This document shows positions 9,254 to 16,300 of a stretch of 31,338 nucleotides of DNA, piece after piece. Below the pieces are notes generated by a model. It worked only from the letters and a program-made list of their open reading frames with translations, made no database searches and was not told the origin of the DNA. Source of the stretch: Acidimicrobiia bacterium. GTDB lineage: Bacteria; Actinomycetota; Acidimicrobiia; Acidimicrobiales; Aldehydirespiratoraceae. The first letter of the stretch is position 1. Each line of letters begins with the position of its first letter. Made by a program: the position numbers and the translations under genes. The DNA lies in assembly GCA_022824605.1 (NCBI GenBank), contig JAJDZO010000028.1:1-31338 (forward strand), in the 5' to 3' direction.

Positions 9254-11107
9254 CTACTGCTGAAGCCGGTCGACGTCGCGCACTGCACCCTTGTCGGCCG
9301 AGGTGGCCATGGCGGCATAGGCCCGCAACGCGGCTGACACCTGGCGGCGGCGGGTCCGTGGCCGCCAGCCGCCGGCGCGCCCGTCCTCGTCGGCCCGGCG
9401 CTGCTCGAGTTCGGCCTCGTCCACCCTCAGATTCACCGTGCGTGCACCGATGTCGATGTCGATCATGTCGCCCTCGCGGATCAGCGCGATCGCGCCGCCT
9501 TCGGCTGCCTCGGGCGACGCGTGGCCGATCGACAGGCCCGACGTCCCGCCCGAGAACCGGCCGTCGGTGAACAACGCGCAATCCTTTCCCAGCCCGCGGG
9601 ACTTGATGTACGAGGTGGGATAGAGCATCTCCTGCATGCCGGGACCGCCTCGGGGACCCTCGTACCGCACGATCACCACATCGCCGGGCTGAATCCCGTG
9701 CTCCTCGTCGAGGATCCCGTCGCAGGCCTCCTCCTGGCTCTCGAACACCCTGGCCGGTCCCGAGAACACCAGAATCGACTCGTCGACGCCGGCGGTCTTG
9801 AGAATGCAGCCGTCAATGGCGATGTTGCCGTAGAGCACGGCCAATCCACCGTCGGCGTTGTACGGGTTGGCCACCGAGCGGATGCAGCCGCCGTCACGGT
9901 CAACGTCGAGCGTCGGCCAGCGGGTGGACTGGCTGAACGCTTCCTGCGTGGGGATGCCGGCCGGTCCGGCTCGGAAGAACTCGACGACATCGCTGGAGGG
10001 ATCGCGCATCACATCCCACACTTCGAGAGCGTCAGCCAGAGTGTCGGAGTGGATCGTGGGCACCGACGTGTCGAGCAGGCCGCCCCGGTCGAGTTCGCCG
10101 AGGATGCCCATGATCCCCCCAGCCCGGTGCACATCCTCGACGTGGTACTCCGCGGTGGACGGTGCCACCTTGCAGATATTGGGGGTGCTGCGGCTGAGCC
10201 GGTCGATGTCGGCCATCGTGAAGTCCACCTCGCCCTCCCGGGCAGCCGCCAGGATGTGCAGCACGGTGTTGGTGGAACCGCCCATGGCGATGTCGAGGCG
10301 CATGGCGTTCTCGAAGGCGGTCTTGGAGGCGATCGAGCGCGGCAGGACCGAATCGTCGTCCTTCTCGTAGCAGCGCCGGGCCAGGTCGACCACCCGACGG
10401 CCCGCCTCGCAGAACAGCTCCCGACGGTCCGAATGGGTGGCCAGCACCGTGCCGTTGCCCGGAAGCGACAGACCGAGCGCCTCGGTGAGGCAGTTCATGG
10501 AGTTGGCGGTGAACATGCCCGAACACGATCCGCAGGTGGGACAGGCCGAGCGCTCCATCTCCAACAGATCCTCGTCGCTCACCGACGAGTCCCCCGCGGA
10601 GATCATCGGGTTGATCAGGTCCAGCTTGACGCTGACCCCGGCCAGTTTCGTCTTGCCTGCCTCCATCGGCCCGCCCGACACGAACACGGTCGGAACATTG
10701 AGCCGCATGGCGGCGATCAGCATCCCCGGCGTGATCTTGTCGCAGTTCGAGATGCACACCAGCGCGTCGGCGCAATGCGCGTTCACCATGTACTCCACCG
10801 AGTCGGCGATCAGATCCCGGCTGGGAAGGCTGTAGAGCATCCCGTCGTGGCCCATGGCAATGCCGTCGTCCACCGCGATCGTGTTGAACTCCTTGGCCAC
10901 ACCGCCCGCAGCCGCGATCTCCTCGGCTACCAGCTTGCCAAGATTGCGTAGATGGACGTGGCCGGGGACGAACTGCGTGAAGGAGTTGGCGATCGCGACT
11001 ATCGGCTTGTCGAAGTCGTCGTCGGTCATGCCGGTGGCTCGCCACAGGGCTCTTGCTCCGGCCATGTTGCGGCCTTGGGTGGTGGTGTGCGATCTGAGGT
11101 TCGCCAT
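9254..11107 (-). CDS. ilvD: Dihydroxy-acid dehydratase
   Basis: Fe-S enzyme of branched-chain amino-acid and pantothenate precursor synthesis; it dehydrates 2,3-dihydroxy-isovalerate and -methylvalerate to 2-keto acids. The N-terminus MANLRSHTTTQGRNMAGARALWRATGM is typical. Cluster cysteines lie in CISNCDKITPGML and in CPTCGSCSGMFTANSMNCLTEALGLSLPGNGT; DGRFSGGTSGLSIGHASPEA is near the C-terminus. The 617-aa length matches the long bacterial form. The ATG has only a weak Shine-Dalgarno. No other ilv genes are nearby. The region upstream of its start is a repeat array. Confidence 0.97.
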   Translation of the reverse strand: MANLRSHTTTQGRNMAGARALWRATGMTDDDFDKPIVAIANSFTQFVPGHVHLRNLGKLVAEEIAAAGGVAKEFNTIAVDDGIAMGHDGMLYSLPSRDLIADSVEYMVNAHCADALVCISNCDKITPGMLIAAMRLNVPTVFVSGGPMEAGKTKLAGVSVKLDLINPMISAGDSSVSDEDLLEMERSACPTCGSCSGMFTANSMNCLTEALGLSLPGNGTVLATHSDRRELFCEAGRRVVDLARRCYEKDDDSVLPRSIASKTAFENAMRLDIAMGGSTNTVLHILAAAREGEVDFTMADIDRLSRSTPNICKVAPSTAEYHVEDVHRAGGIMGILGELDRGGLLDTSVPTIHSDTLADALEVWDVMRDPSSDVVEFFRAGPAGIPTQEAFSQSTRWPTLDVDRDGGCIRSVANPYNADGGLAVLYGNIAIDGCILKTAGVDESILVFSGPARVFESQEEACDGILDEEHGIQPGDVVIVRYEGPRGGPGMQEMLYPTSYIKSRGLGKDCALFTDGRFSGGTSGLSIGHASPEAAEGGAIALIREGDMIDIDIGARTVNLRVDEAELEQRRADEDGRAGGWRPRTRRRQVSAALRAYAAMATSADKGAVRDVDRLQQ

Positions 11108-11146
11108 GGATCAACCCTACCGCTCCCGTGTCGGCTCGTTCCCGCT

Positions 11147-11441
11147 GGTGCTTTGTCCCGGTGGGTGCTCTGTCCTGGTGGGTGCTTTGTCCCGGTGGGC
11201 GCTGCGGGTGTCCGCTTGCTCGCACGGGCTTCGCCCTATTTGCTCGCAAGTCGTACCCCCGCATCGCCCGCCTGGGGGGTCGCCCGCCCCGGCGGGTGCT
11301 TTGTCCCGCTGGTGCTTTGTCCCGGTGGGCGCTGCGGGTGTCCGCTTGCTCGCACGGGCTTCGCCCTATTTGCTCGCAAGTCGTACCCCCGTATCGCCCG
11401 CCTGGGGGGTTGCTCCGCGTAGGGGGTTGCTCCGCCTGGGG
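11147..11441 (+). repeat. Repeat block between ilvD and the P450 gene (family 1)
   Basis: The 365-bp gap 11108-11472 has no credible gene. It holds three 17-bp units based on GGTGCTTTGTCCCGGTG (11147-11197), then two 100-bp copies at 11181-11280 and 11311-11410 that differ at one base (period 130), then two further 17-bp units beginning GGTTGCTCCGC (11408-11441). Each 100-bp copy contains a short hairpin GGGCTTCGCCC flanked by direct repeats TTGCTCGCA. On the complementary strand the copies stay open and encode GYDLRANRAKPVRASG. Related copies lie at 12772-12932. Confidence 0.85.
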
Positions 11442-11472
11442 GGTCACGCTGCCGCTGGCGAGGGGTTTCCCT

Positions 11473-12840
11473 CTAATGCTGGGTTGGGGTTTTCTTGGTG
11501 GGGGTGAAGTCTGCTGGTAGGTGCTTTATTCCGTGGATGAAGGCTGAGGCTAGGAGTTCGGGGTCGCCGGTGGCTTGGATGTCGGGGATGCGGGTGAAGA
11601 GTTCTTGGAACATCACTTTGATCTGGCGGCGGGCTAGGTGGGCGCCTAGGCAGTAGTGGGGGCCGGGGCCGCCGAAGCCGATGTGGGGGTTCGGGTCGCG
11701 GCGCACGTCGAAGGTCAGCGGATCGTCGAACACCGACTCGTCGCGGTTGGCGCACAGGTAGTTCATCGTCACCATGTCGCCCTCTTGGATCGGCTGGCCC
11801 TCCAGCACGGTGTCGCATTGGGCGGTTCGGCGCATGTATACGACCGGGCTCGCGATGCGCACGATCTCCTCTACCGCGCTGGTGCCCACGGTTTCGAAGT
11901 CGTCGGTCCAGATGCGGCGCTGGTCGGGATGGTCGGTGAGGTACACCAGCCCCCAGCTGATCGAGTTGCGGGTGGTCTCGTTGCCGGCCACCACCAGCAG
12001 GATGAAGAAGCTGGCCAGCTCGGCCCGGGTCAGCCGCTCGCCGTCGACTTCCGCGTTGACGAGGATGCTGGTCAGGTCCTCGGACTCCACGCCGACCTTG
12101 GACTCGGCCACATCGTCCATGAGCTGGGTCAGGGCCTCGCCGGCGGTGAGGATGGCGGTGATCAGGTCGCCGAAGGCAGGCACATACTCCTCGTCGGCTG
12201 CGCCGAGGATGGTGTTCGACTGGTCGAACACGAAATCGTGGTACGACCCCGGGATTCCCATCAGGTCGCAGACGATGCGCAGCGGGAGGCGGGCGGCCAC
12301 GTCGGTCACGAAGTCGCATTCGCCCCGCTCGCAGACCTCGTCCATGATCATCGCGGCCTGGTCGCGGATCGAGTCCTCGAGCCGGGCCAGCATCCGAGGG
12401 GTGAAACCCGCCGACACCAGCCGTCGCAGCCGGGCGTGGCGGGGGTCGTCCATGGCGATGATCGAGTTGAAGTACTCGTTGAACTCGGGCGGGAAGTCGT
12501 TGATGGTGACTCCCCGGGCCGACGAGTAGATCTCAGGCTTGCGAGACACCTCCAGAATGGGCGCGTGACGGGTGATGACCCAGGCGCCCGGCGTCTGAAT
12601 GCTCGACAACTCGCCCGACAACTGGAAGCCGGGAAAGAACGTGAGCGGCTCCGAGCGCAGCCGTGTCAGATCCTCTTCGATGACGCTTCGGTGGCGTCTC
12701 CAGAAGACGTTGTGGATCGGGTTGTGCGGATCCGGCTCGGTGGCAGGAGCCGGCCTGGCGGTCGCTTCCGGCGGGCGCTGCGGGTGTCCGCTTGCTCGCA
12801 CGGGCTTCGCCCTATTCGCTCGCAAGTCGTACCCCTGCAT
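11473..12840 (-). CDS. Cytochrome P450
   Basis: Soluble heme monooxygenase. The I-helix oxygen-binding motif is VVAGNETTRN, the K-helix ExxR lies in EEIVRIASP, MRRTA follows, and the heme-binding loop FGGPGPHYCLGAHLARR carries the thiolate Cys. The IMDDPRHARLRRLV C-helix motif is also present. Style and I-helix resemble actinobacterial CYP125/CYP142-like enzymes, but the substrate is not inferable. No in-frame ATG, GTG or TTG is visible between the family 1 repeat and the conserved P450 start, so translation probably begins inside the repeat (ATG 12840 or GTG 12801). This gives an N-terminus GYDLRANRAKPVRASG that is not P450-like. No ferredoxin partner is nearby. Confidence 0.92.
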   Translation of the reverse strand: MQGYDLRANRAKPVRASGHPQRPPEATARPAPATEPDPHNPIHNVFWRRHRSVIEEDLTRLRSEPLTFFPGFQLSGELSSIQTPGAWVITRHAPILEVSRKPEIYSSARGVTINDFPPEFNEYFNSIIAMDDPRHARLRRLVSAGFTPRMLARLEDSIRDQAAMIMDEVCERGECDFVTDVAARLPLRIVCDLMGIPGSYHDFVFDQSNTILGAADEEYVPAFGDLITAILTAGEALTQLMDDVAESKVGVESEDLTSILVNAEVDGERLTRAELASFFILLVVAGNETTRNSISWGLVYLTDHPDQRRIWTDDFETVGTSAVEEIVRIASPVVYMRRTAQCDTVLEGQPIQEGDMVTMNYLCANRDESVFDDPLTFDVRRDPNPHIGFGGPGPHYCLGAHLARRQIKVMFQELFTRIPDIQATGDPELLASAFIHGIKHLPADFTPTKKTPTQH

Positions 12841-12932
12841 CGACCGCCTGGGGGGTCGCCGTTGTTCGCTGGGTTGCACGGGCGTTGCCCTGTCTCGCTC
12901 GCAAGTCGAATTCCCGCATCGCCCGCCTGGCC
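12772..12932 (+). repeat. Family 1 repeat copies between the P450 gene and tRNA-Phe
   Basis: Copy C (about 12772-12860) matches the two copies at 11181-11410 almost base for base. It has the same TTGCTCGCA...GGGCTTCGCCC core; the second flank is CGCTCGCA. Copy D (about 12866-12932) is a variant with GGGCGTTGCCC and CTCGCAAGTCGAATTCC. Its complementary strand reads EFDLRARQGNARATQR instead of GYDLRANRAKPVRASG. Confidence 0.8.
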
Positions 12933-12948
12933 TGTGGCGTTGTCAGAG

Positions 12949-13024
12949 TGGTGGTCGGGCGCGGCGTCGATCCGCGGACCTTCCGCTTTTCAGGCGGACG
13001 CTCTGCCAACTGAGCTACCCGACC
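12949..13024 (-). tRNA. tRNA-Phe (GAA)
   Basis: Cloverleaf on the reverse strand: acceptor GGTCGGG/CCCGACC, D arm GCTC/GAGC, anticodon stem TCCGC/GCGGA around CTGAAAA (anticodon GAA), and T stem CGCGG/CCGCG. Discriminator A73 is followed by an encoded CCA (12951-12949). The T loop reads ATCGACG rather than the usual TTC start. It is the last gene of a three-tRNA cluster. Confidence 0.95.
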
Positions 13025-13056
13025 GGGGTAGTCGCCGGCCCCGGAGGGCGACAACG

Positions 13057-13131
13057 CGGTCCTGACGGGATTTGAACCCGCGGCCTCCACCTTGACAGGG
13101 TGGCGATCACTCCAGACTGATCTACAGGACC
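13057..13131 (-). tRNA. tRNA-Asp (GTC)
   Basis: Acceptor GGTCCTG/CAGGACC, D arm GATC/GATC, anticodon stem CCACC/GGTGG around CTGTCAA (anticodon GTC), T arm GCGGG-TTCAAAT-CCCGT, and discriminator G73 as usual for tRNA-Asp. No CCA is encoded. It is the middle gene of the cluster. Confidence 0.96.
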
Positions 13132-13186
13132 GTTCGCACGCTGGGCGTGCGGAAACAGAAACGCTAGCGATCAGCGCGACTGCTCG

Positions 13187-13259
13187 CACCCCCAACGGGA
13201 TTCGAACCCGTGTTACCGGCGTGAAAGGCCGGCGTCCTAGGCCGCTGGACGATGGGGGC
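13187..13259 (-). tRNA. tRNA-Glu (TTC)
   Basis: Acceptor GCCCCCA/TGGGGGT with a G1-U72 pair, anticodon stem CCGGC/GCCGG around CTTTCAC (anticodon TTC), T arm ACGGG-TTCGAAT-CCCGT. No CCA is encoded. It is the first gene of the leftward Glu-Asp-Phe cluster. The 100 bases upstream contain a weak candidate promoter (TTCTGG, then TAGGCT 18 bases later). Confidence 0.96.
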
Positions 13260-13359
13260 CCGCCGGTGTTCGCCGACGGCACCAGCCTACCGCGCTGACA
13301 GCCCGGCCCAGAACGTGCGCTATCGGCCTCAGACCTCTGGGCGGGCGGCCTTCGGGGTT

Positions 13360-13845
13360 CTAGTCGTCGGTGCCGGGAGGCAGGGTTCCGGCTGCGGTGC
13401 TCACCAGTTGATCGAGCAGGCCGCCCAGCCATTCGTAGAGCATGTAGCGGGCCGCTTCATGAGGCTGCTCGCCCGGTCGTGGCGGATCGAACGTGGCCGC
13501 TCCGACCTCGAGCGTGTTGCCCAGGTAGAGGCGCAGGCTGTTGAGGGTCTGAATCCAGGCGGACACCGCCTCGTCGTCCAATGCGGCCCCGGCCAGTCCG
13601 GCCTCGACCACATCAAGGGACTCCAACCGGTGCCGCAGCAGGGGTCCAGCGGCCATCTCCCAGAACTCGTCGGAGGCCCTGGGGTCGTGGATGTGTACCG
13701 GCGGCTGGAAGCGCAGCATCGACGCGTCGGTGCCCTCCAGGAGCAACTGCCGGAACTGCTCGAGCACCGCGGCCAGGCCCGAGCGCTCTTCGTCGCGCAG
13801 GTTCACCCGGATGCCGTCGGGGCCGACCCGGAATCGGCGTGCCAT
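13360..13845 (-). CDS. DUF2017 family protein
   Basis: A 161-aa actinobacterial protein of unknown function, typically encoded next to clpS. It begins MARRFRVGPDGIRVNLRDEERSGLAAVLEQFRQLL. It continues with DEFWEMAAGPLLRHRLESLDVVE, a helical AVSAWIQTLNSLRLYLGNTLE segment and a YEWLGGLLDQLV C-terminus. No signal peptide or membrane segment is seen. The ATG touches the stop of a 9-codon micro-ORF (TGATG), and the gene is the last of a ctaA-clpS-DUF2017 operon. The repeated association with clpS suggests a link to Clp proteolysis, which is inference. Confidence 0.85.
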   Translation of the reverse strand: MARRFRVGPDGIRVNLRDEERSGLAAVLEQFRQLLLEGTDASMLRFQPPVHIHDPRASDEFWEMAAGPLLRHRLESLDVVEAGLAGAALDDEAVSAWIQTLNSLRLYLGNTLEVGAATFDPPRPGEQPHEAARYMLYEWLGGLLDQLVSTAAGTLPPGTDD

Positions 13846-13874
13846 CAGCGACCAGCTCCGGGCACCGCGAGCAT
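13845..13874 (-). CDS. 9-codon micro-ORF bridging clpS and DUF2017
   Basis: Its ATG shares the last base of the clpS stop (TGATG), the peptide reads MLAVPGAGR, and its own stop shares a base with the DUF2017 ATG (TGATG). The frame exactly fills the gap. Translation is unproven. Confidence 0.35.
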   Translation of the reverse strand: MLAVPGAGR

Positions 13875-14245
13875 CAGTCCTGCTCGAGGATGGCCCACAG
13901 GCCGTGTTCGTGGAGCCGGTACACGTCGAATTCGGCCTTCTCGCGCTGTCCCGACGCCACCACCGCCCTGCCCTCGGTGTGGACCTGCATCATCAGCCGG
14001 TGAGCCTTCTGCTGCGAATAGCCGAACAGTTTGCGGAACACGTAGGTGACATACGACATCAGGTTGACCGGATCGTCGAGCACGATCACTTTCCACGGTG
14101 AGTCGGGCCTCCGATCGGCAACGTCCACCGGATCCTTCACCGGCGACGTGACCGGTGCAGAGGCCGAGCTTGCGAGACCGTGGGCAGCGGCGCTGTGACT
14201 TGGGCGGCCCGTGAGCGAAGCGAACAAGAGCGGGCGTGACCTCAT
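13874..14245 (-). CDS. clpS: ClpS, adaptor of the ClpAP/ClpCP protease
   Basis: Binds N-degron substrates and hands them to the Clp ATPase. The core PWKVIVLDDPVNLMSYVTYVFRKLFGYS, then HRLMMQVHTEGRAVVASG and AEFDVYRLHEHGLWAILEQD, is complete; DDPVN forms part of the N-end residue pocket. From ATG 14245, which overlaps the ctaA stop (ATGA), the protein is 123 aa, longer than usual. The first 35 residues are low-complexity, and residues about 3-24 are encoded by a copy of dispersed repeat family 2. GTG 14140 would give a more typical 88 aa. The downstream gene is DUF2017. Confidence 0.9.
   Translation of the reverse strand: MRSRPLLFASLTGRPSHSAAAHGLASSASAPVTSPVKDPVDVADRRPDSPWKVIVLDDPVNLMSYVTYVFRKLFGYSQQKAHRLMMQVHTEGRAVVASGQREKAEFDVYRLHEHGLWAILEQD
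14158..14234 (+). repeat. Dispersed repeat family 2, copy inside the clpS 5' end
   Basis: The 31-bp core at 14204-14234 (GCGGCCCGTGAGCG...AACAAGAGCGGG) differs at one base from 23728-23758. Both copies are preceded by CAGAGGCCGAGC. On the reverse strand it encodes the ClpS N-terminal residues RPLLFASLTGRPSHS. Confidence 0.75.
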
Positions 14246-15186
14246 GGCGCCGCCGCCGCACCCACGTTGGCGGCTGAGTTGAGCCGCGGCGAGCTTGCCG
14301 CGGTGACCGCCGGATCGTGGGCGGCCTTGACTATCGCTATCCAGGTGATCGACGCCAGGGTCACATGCACTCCCACCAGCAGCACGGGCACGCCGGTGAA
14401 GTACTGCGTGTAGCCGACGACGCCCTGCACGACGAGCAGCATCGCGATCCGGCCCATCCGAACGTGCCCAGCCGAGTCCGCGGCCCGCAACCGCCACCAC
14501 GTCCACACCACCATCCCTAGCAGCGCCAGCGCGACGATGCTGTGGATGCGGGTGACCTCGCGCACCAGCAACGGAAGTCGCTCGGCCCGGGTGTCGCCGG
14601 CATGGGGCCCCGCCCCGGTGACCAGGGTGCCGGTGACCAGCAGCACCCCGCCGACCGCGAGCACGGCCCACGGCATCAGCCGGGCCATGGCGTCGCCTCG
14701 CCTTTCAGCGGGGGTCGAGCCGTCGGGACTGCCGGTGGTGCCGGGGGCCTCGATGTCGTGGCGGGCTCTGACGTCCAGCACTGCCGCGTTCCACAGCAGC
14801 ACCATCGACAACAGGAAGTGCCCCATGGTGAAGCGGGGATCGAGTTCCGTCTTGACCAGCAGCGCTCCCAGCCCGACCTGGGCCAGCACCCCCGCAACCA
14901 GGCCGAGCGACAGCGCGATGAGGTCGACGCGCCGCGGCCGGCGCCGCCACGAGCCCAGCACCGCCGCTATCACCGCTACGGCCACGACCCCGGTGAAGAG
15001 GCGGTTCACGAACTCCACCATCGCGTGGTACTCGAGGTCGGCGACGAAGCGGTCCTCCGAGCAGGTGGGCCAGTCCTCACAGCCCAGACCCGAACCGGTG
15101 AGGCGCACCGACACGCCGGTCACGACGATGGCCGCGAGCGCCCACAAAGCGAACCGGGTGAGCCGGGTGTAGGCCGACGGTGCCAC
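14242..15186 (-). CDS. ctaA: Heme A synthase (CtaA/Cox15)
   Basis: Membrane enzyme converting heme O to heme A for the aa3/caa3 oxidase. About eight hydrophobic segments are visible. The N-terminal RLTGSGLGCEDWPTC holds the paired Cys, EYHAMVEFVNRLFTG is the actinobacterial His and EF-NR motif, and VTRIHSIVALALLG and VGVHVTLASITWI hold further heme-ligand His residues. About 314 aa from GTG 15186, in the usual range; GTG 15216 and 15228 are alternatives and no clear Shine-Dalgarno decides. It diverges from ctaB, and its stop overlaps the clpS ATG. Confidence 0.92.
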   Translation of the reverse strand: MAPSAYTRLTRFALWALAAIVVTGVSVRLTGSGLGCEDWPTCSEDRFVADLEYHAMVEFVNRLFTGVVAVAVIAAVLGSWRRRPRRVDLIALSLGLVAGVLAQVGLGALLVKTELDPRFTMGHFLLSMVLLWNAAVLDVRARHDIEAPGTTGSPDGSTPAERRGDAMARLMPWAVLAVGGVLLVTGTLVTGAGPHAGDTRAERLPLLVREVTRIHSIVALALLGMVVWTWWRLRAADSAGHVRMGRIAMLLVVQGVVGYTQYFTGVPVLLVGVHVTLASITWIAIVKAAHDPAVTAASSPRLNSAANVGAAAAP

Positions 15187-15234
15187 AGGTCGAGGGTAGA
15201 GCGAAATCGGCGGCACGAGATTCCGCACCAAGCC

Positions 15235-15264
15235 TGTCCTATGGGCGGTCAAATGTCCTAGCCT
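15235..15264 (+). promoter_or_regulatory. ctaA-ctaB divergent control region
   Basis: TAGCCT (15259-15264) lies 7 bases before the ctaB GTG, the arrangement of a leaderless -10 promoter. TGTCCTA occurs twice as a direct repeat (15235-15241 and 15254-15260) in this 85-bp gap and could bind a shared regulator. Confidence 0.35.
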
Positions 15265-15271
15265 TCCCGGC

Positions 15272-16180
15272 GTGACCGGAACCGTGACCGGCGAGGTACG
15301 CGCCCCTCGCCGAGCCCGTGCCGTGGCCTTCGTGGCCCTCACCAAGCCCCGGATTGTTGAACTGCTGCTGGTCACCACCGTCCCGTCGATGATCCTGGCC
15401 GAAGGGGGCCTGCCGTCGGTGTGGCTGATCGCGGCCACCTTGGTCGGCGGAGCGATGTCGGCCGGCGGCGCCAACGCATTGAACATGTACGTCGACCGAG
15501 ACATCGACCGGCTCATGCACCGCACCCGCAACCGACCTCTGGTCACCGGAGCCGTTCGCGACACCGAGGCGATCGTGTTCGCGACGACCCTCACGGCCGG
15601 CTCCTTCGTGTGGCTGTGGGCCTTCGTGAACCTGCTCTCGGCGGCGCTGGCCACGGCCGCGGCTGCGTTCTACGTGTTCGTCTATTCGCTGTGGCTCAAA
15701 CGCACCTCCATCCGCAACATCGTGATCGGCGGCGCGGCCGGGGCTGTGCCGACGCTGGTGGGCTGGACCGCGGTCACCGGTTCGCTCGACTGGCCTCCGG
15801 TAGTGCTGTTCGCGGTGATCTTCTACTGGACTCCGCCCCACTTCTGGGCTCTGGCGATCCGCTACCGCAGCGACTATCAGGCCGCCGACGTCCCCATGCT
15901 TCCGGCGGTGTCAGGACTGCGGCCCACCGCTCGCCGCATCTTCGCCTACACGGTGGTGCTGGTGGCGTTCACGTTCCTGCTGGTGCCGGTGGCCGCAATG
16001 GGCGCCTTCTATCTGGTGGCCGCGGCCGTCAGCGGGGCCGGCTTCGTGGGCCTGGCACTCGACGTGCTGCGCCGGCCCGACGCCACCCGGGCGATGCGGT
16101 TGTTCGGCTGGTCCAACGCTTACGTGACGCTGCTGTTCGGCGCAGTCGCGGCCGACGTGCTCCTCCGTAACGGGTTCTAG
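15272..16180 (+). CDS. ctaB: Protoheme IX farnesyltransferase (heme O synthase)
   Basis: UbiA-family membrane prenyltransferase that adds farnesyl to heme B, giving heme O, the CtaA substrate. It carries ALTKPRIVELLLVTTVPSMILAEGG at the N-terminus, the Mg-prenyl-diphosphate motif NALNMYVDRDIDRLMHRTRNRPL, and a second block YTPPHFW-like (FYWTPPHFWALAIRYRSDYQAADVPMLP). Nine or so hydrophobic helices span 302 aa, as usual. The GTG start sits 7 bases after a candidate -10 and is probably leaderless. It leads the oxidase gene cluster. Confidence 0.96.
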   Translation: MTGTVTGEVRAPRRARAVAFVALTKPRIVELLLVTTVPSMILAEGGLPSVWLIAATLVGGAMSAGGANALNMYVDRDIDRLMHRTRNRPLVTGAVRDTEAIVFATTLTAGSFVWLWAFVNLLSAALATAAAAFYVFVYSLWLKRTSIRNIVIGGAAGAVPTLVGWTAVTGSLDWPPVVLFAVIFYWTPPHFWALAIRYRSDYQAADVPMLPAVSGLRPTARRIFAYTVVLVAFTFLLVPVAAMGAFYLVAAAVSGAGFVGLALDVLRRPDATRAMRLFGWSNAYVTLLFGAVAADVLLRNGF

Positions 16181-16198
16181 GGACGACCGATAACCGAA

Positions 16199-16300
16199 AT
16201 GCCCGTATGTCCGACCTCGCAGGGCCACGACCCTCAACGATGCCGCCTGCGGCGGTTGTCGGCGGCCATGCCTGTGATGTGTAGCATCGCCTCCCGATGA
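16199..16300 (+). CDS. Possible 33-codon ORF before the CtaD-like gene
   Basis: ATG 16199, 18 bases after the ctaB stop, opens a frame ending at TGA 16298-16300, which overlaps the downstream ATG (ATGA). The Arg/Cys-rich product (MPVCPTSQGHD...) is not recognised. A candidate leaderless promoter for the next gene, TAGCAT (16282-16287), lies inside it, so this may be a chance ORF. Confidence 0.2.
   Translation: MPVCPTSQGHDPQRCRLRRLSAAMPVMCSIASR
16282..16287 (+). promoter_or_regulatory. Candidate leaderless -10 of the CtaD-like gene
   Basis: TAGCAT ends 9 bases before ATG 16297, as expected for a leaderless actinobacterial transcript. No clear -35 is visible. A GC-rich inverted repeat (GCCGCC...GGCGGC, 16242-16266) lies upstream. 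Confidence 0.35.

Noticed and set aside
9521..10951. A 476-codon plus-strand frame opposite ilvD
   Set aside because: It is an antisense shadow of ilvD with no domain and no start context.
11181..11410. Possible CRISPR-like array
   Set aside because: The units are 100 bp with only one interval, the spacer is repeat-derived and no cas genes are near.
12949..13024. Integration site at the tRNA-Phe 3' end, next to repeats
   Set aside because: No integrase and no duplicated tRNA 3' end are seen in the window.
11656..13065. A 469-codon plus-strand frame across the P450 gene and the tRNAs
   Set aside because: It crosses two tRNA genes and mirrors the P450 codons; not a gene.
16199..16300. Firm inclusion of the 33-codon ORF before the CtaD-like gene among the bridge ORFs
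   Set aside because: It contacts the downstream start only, overlaps a candidate promoter and shows no duplication signature, so it is listed only as possible.
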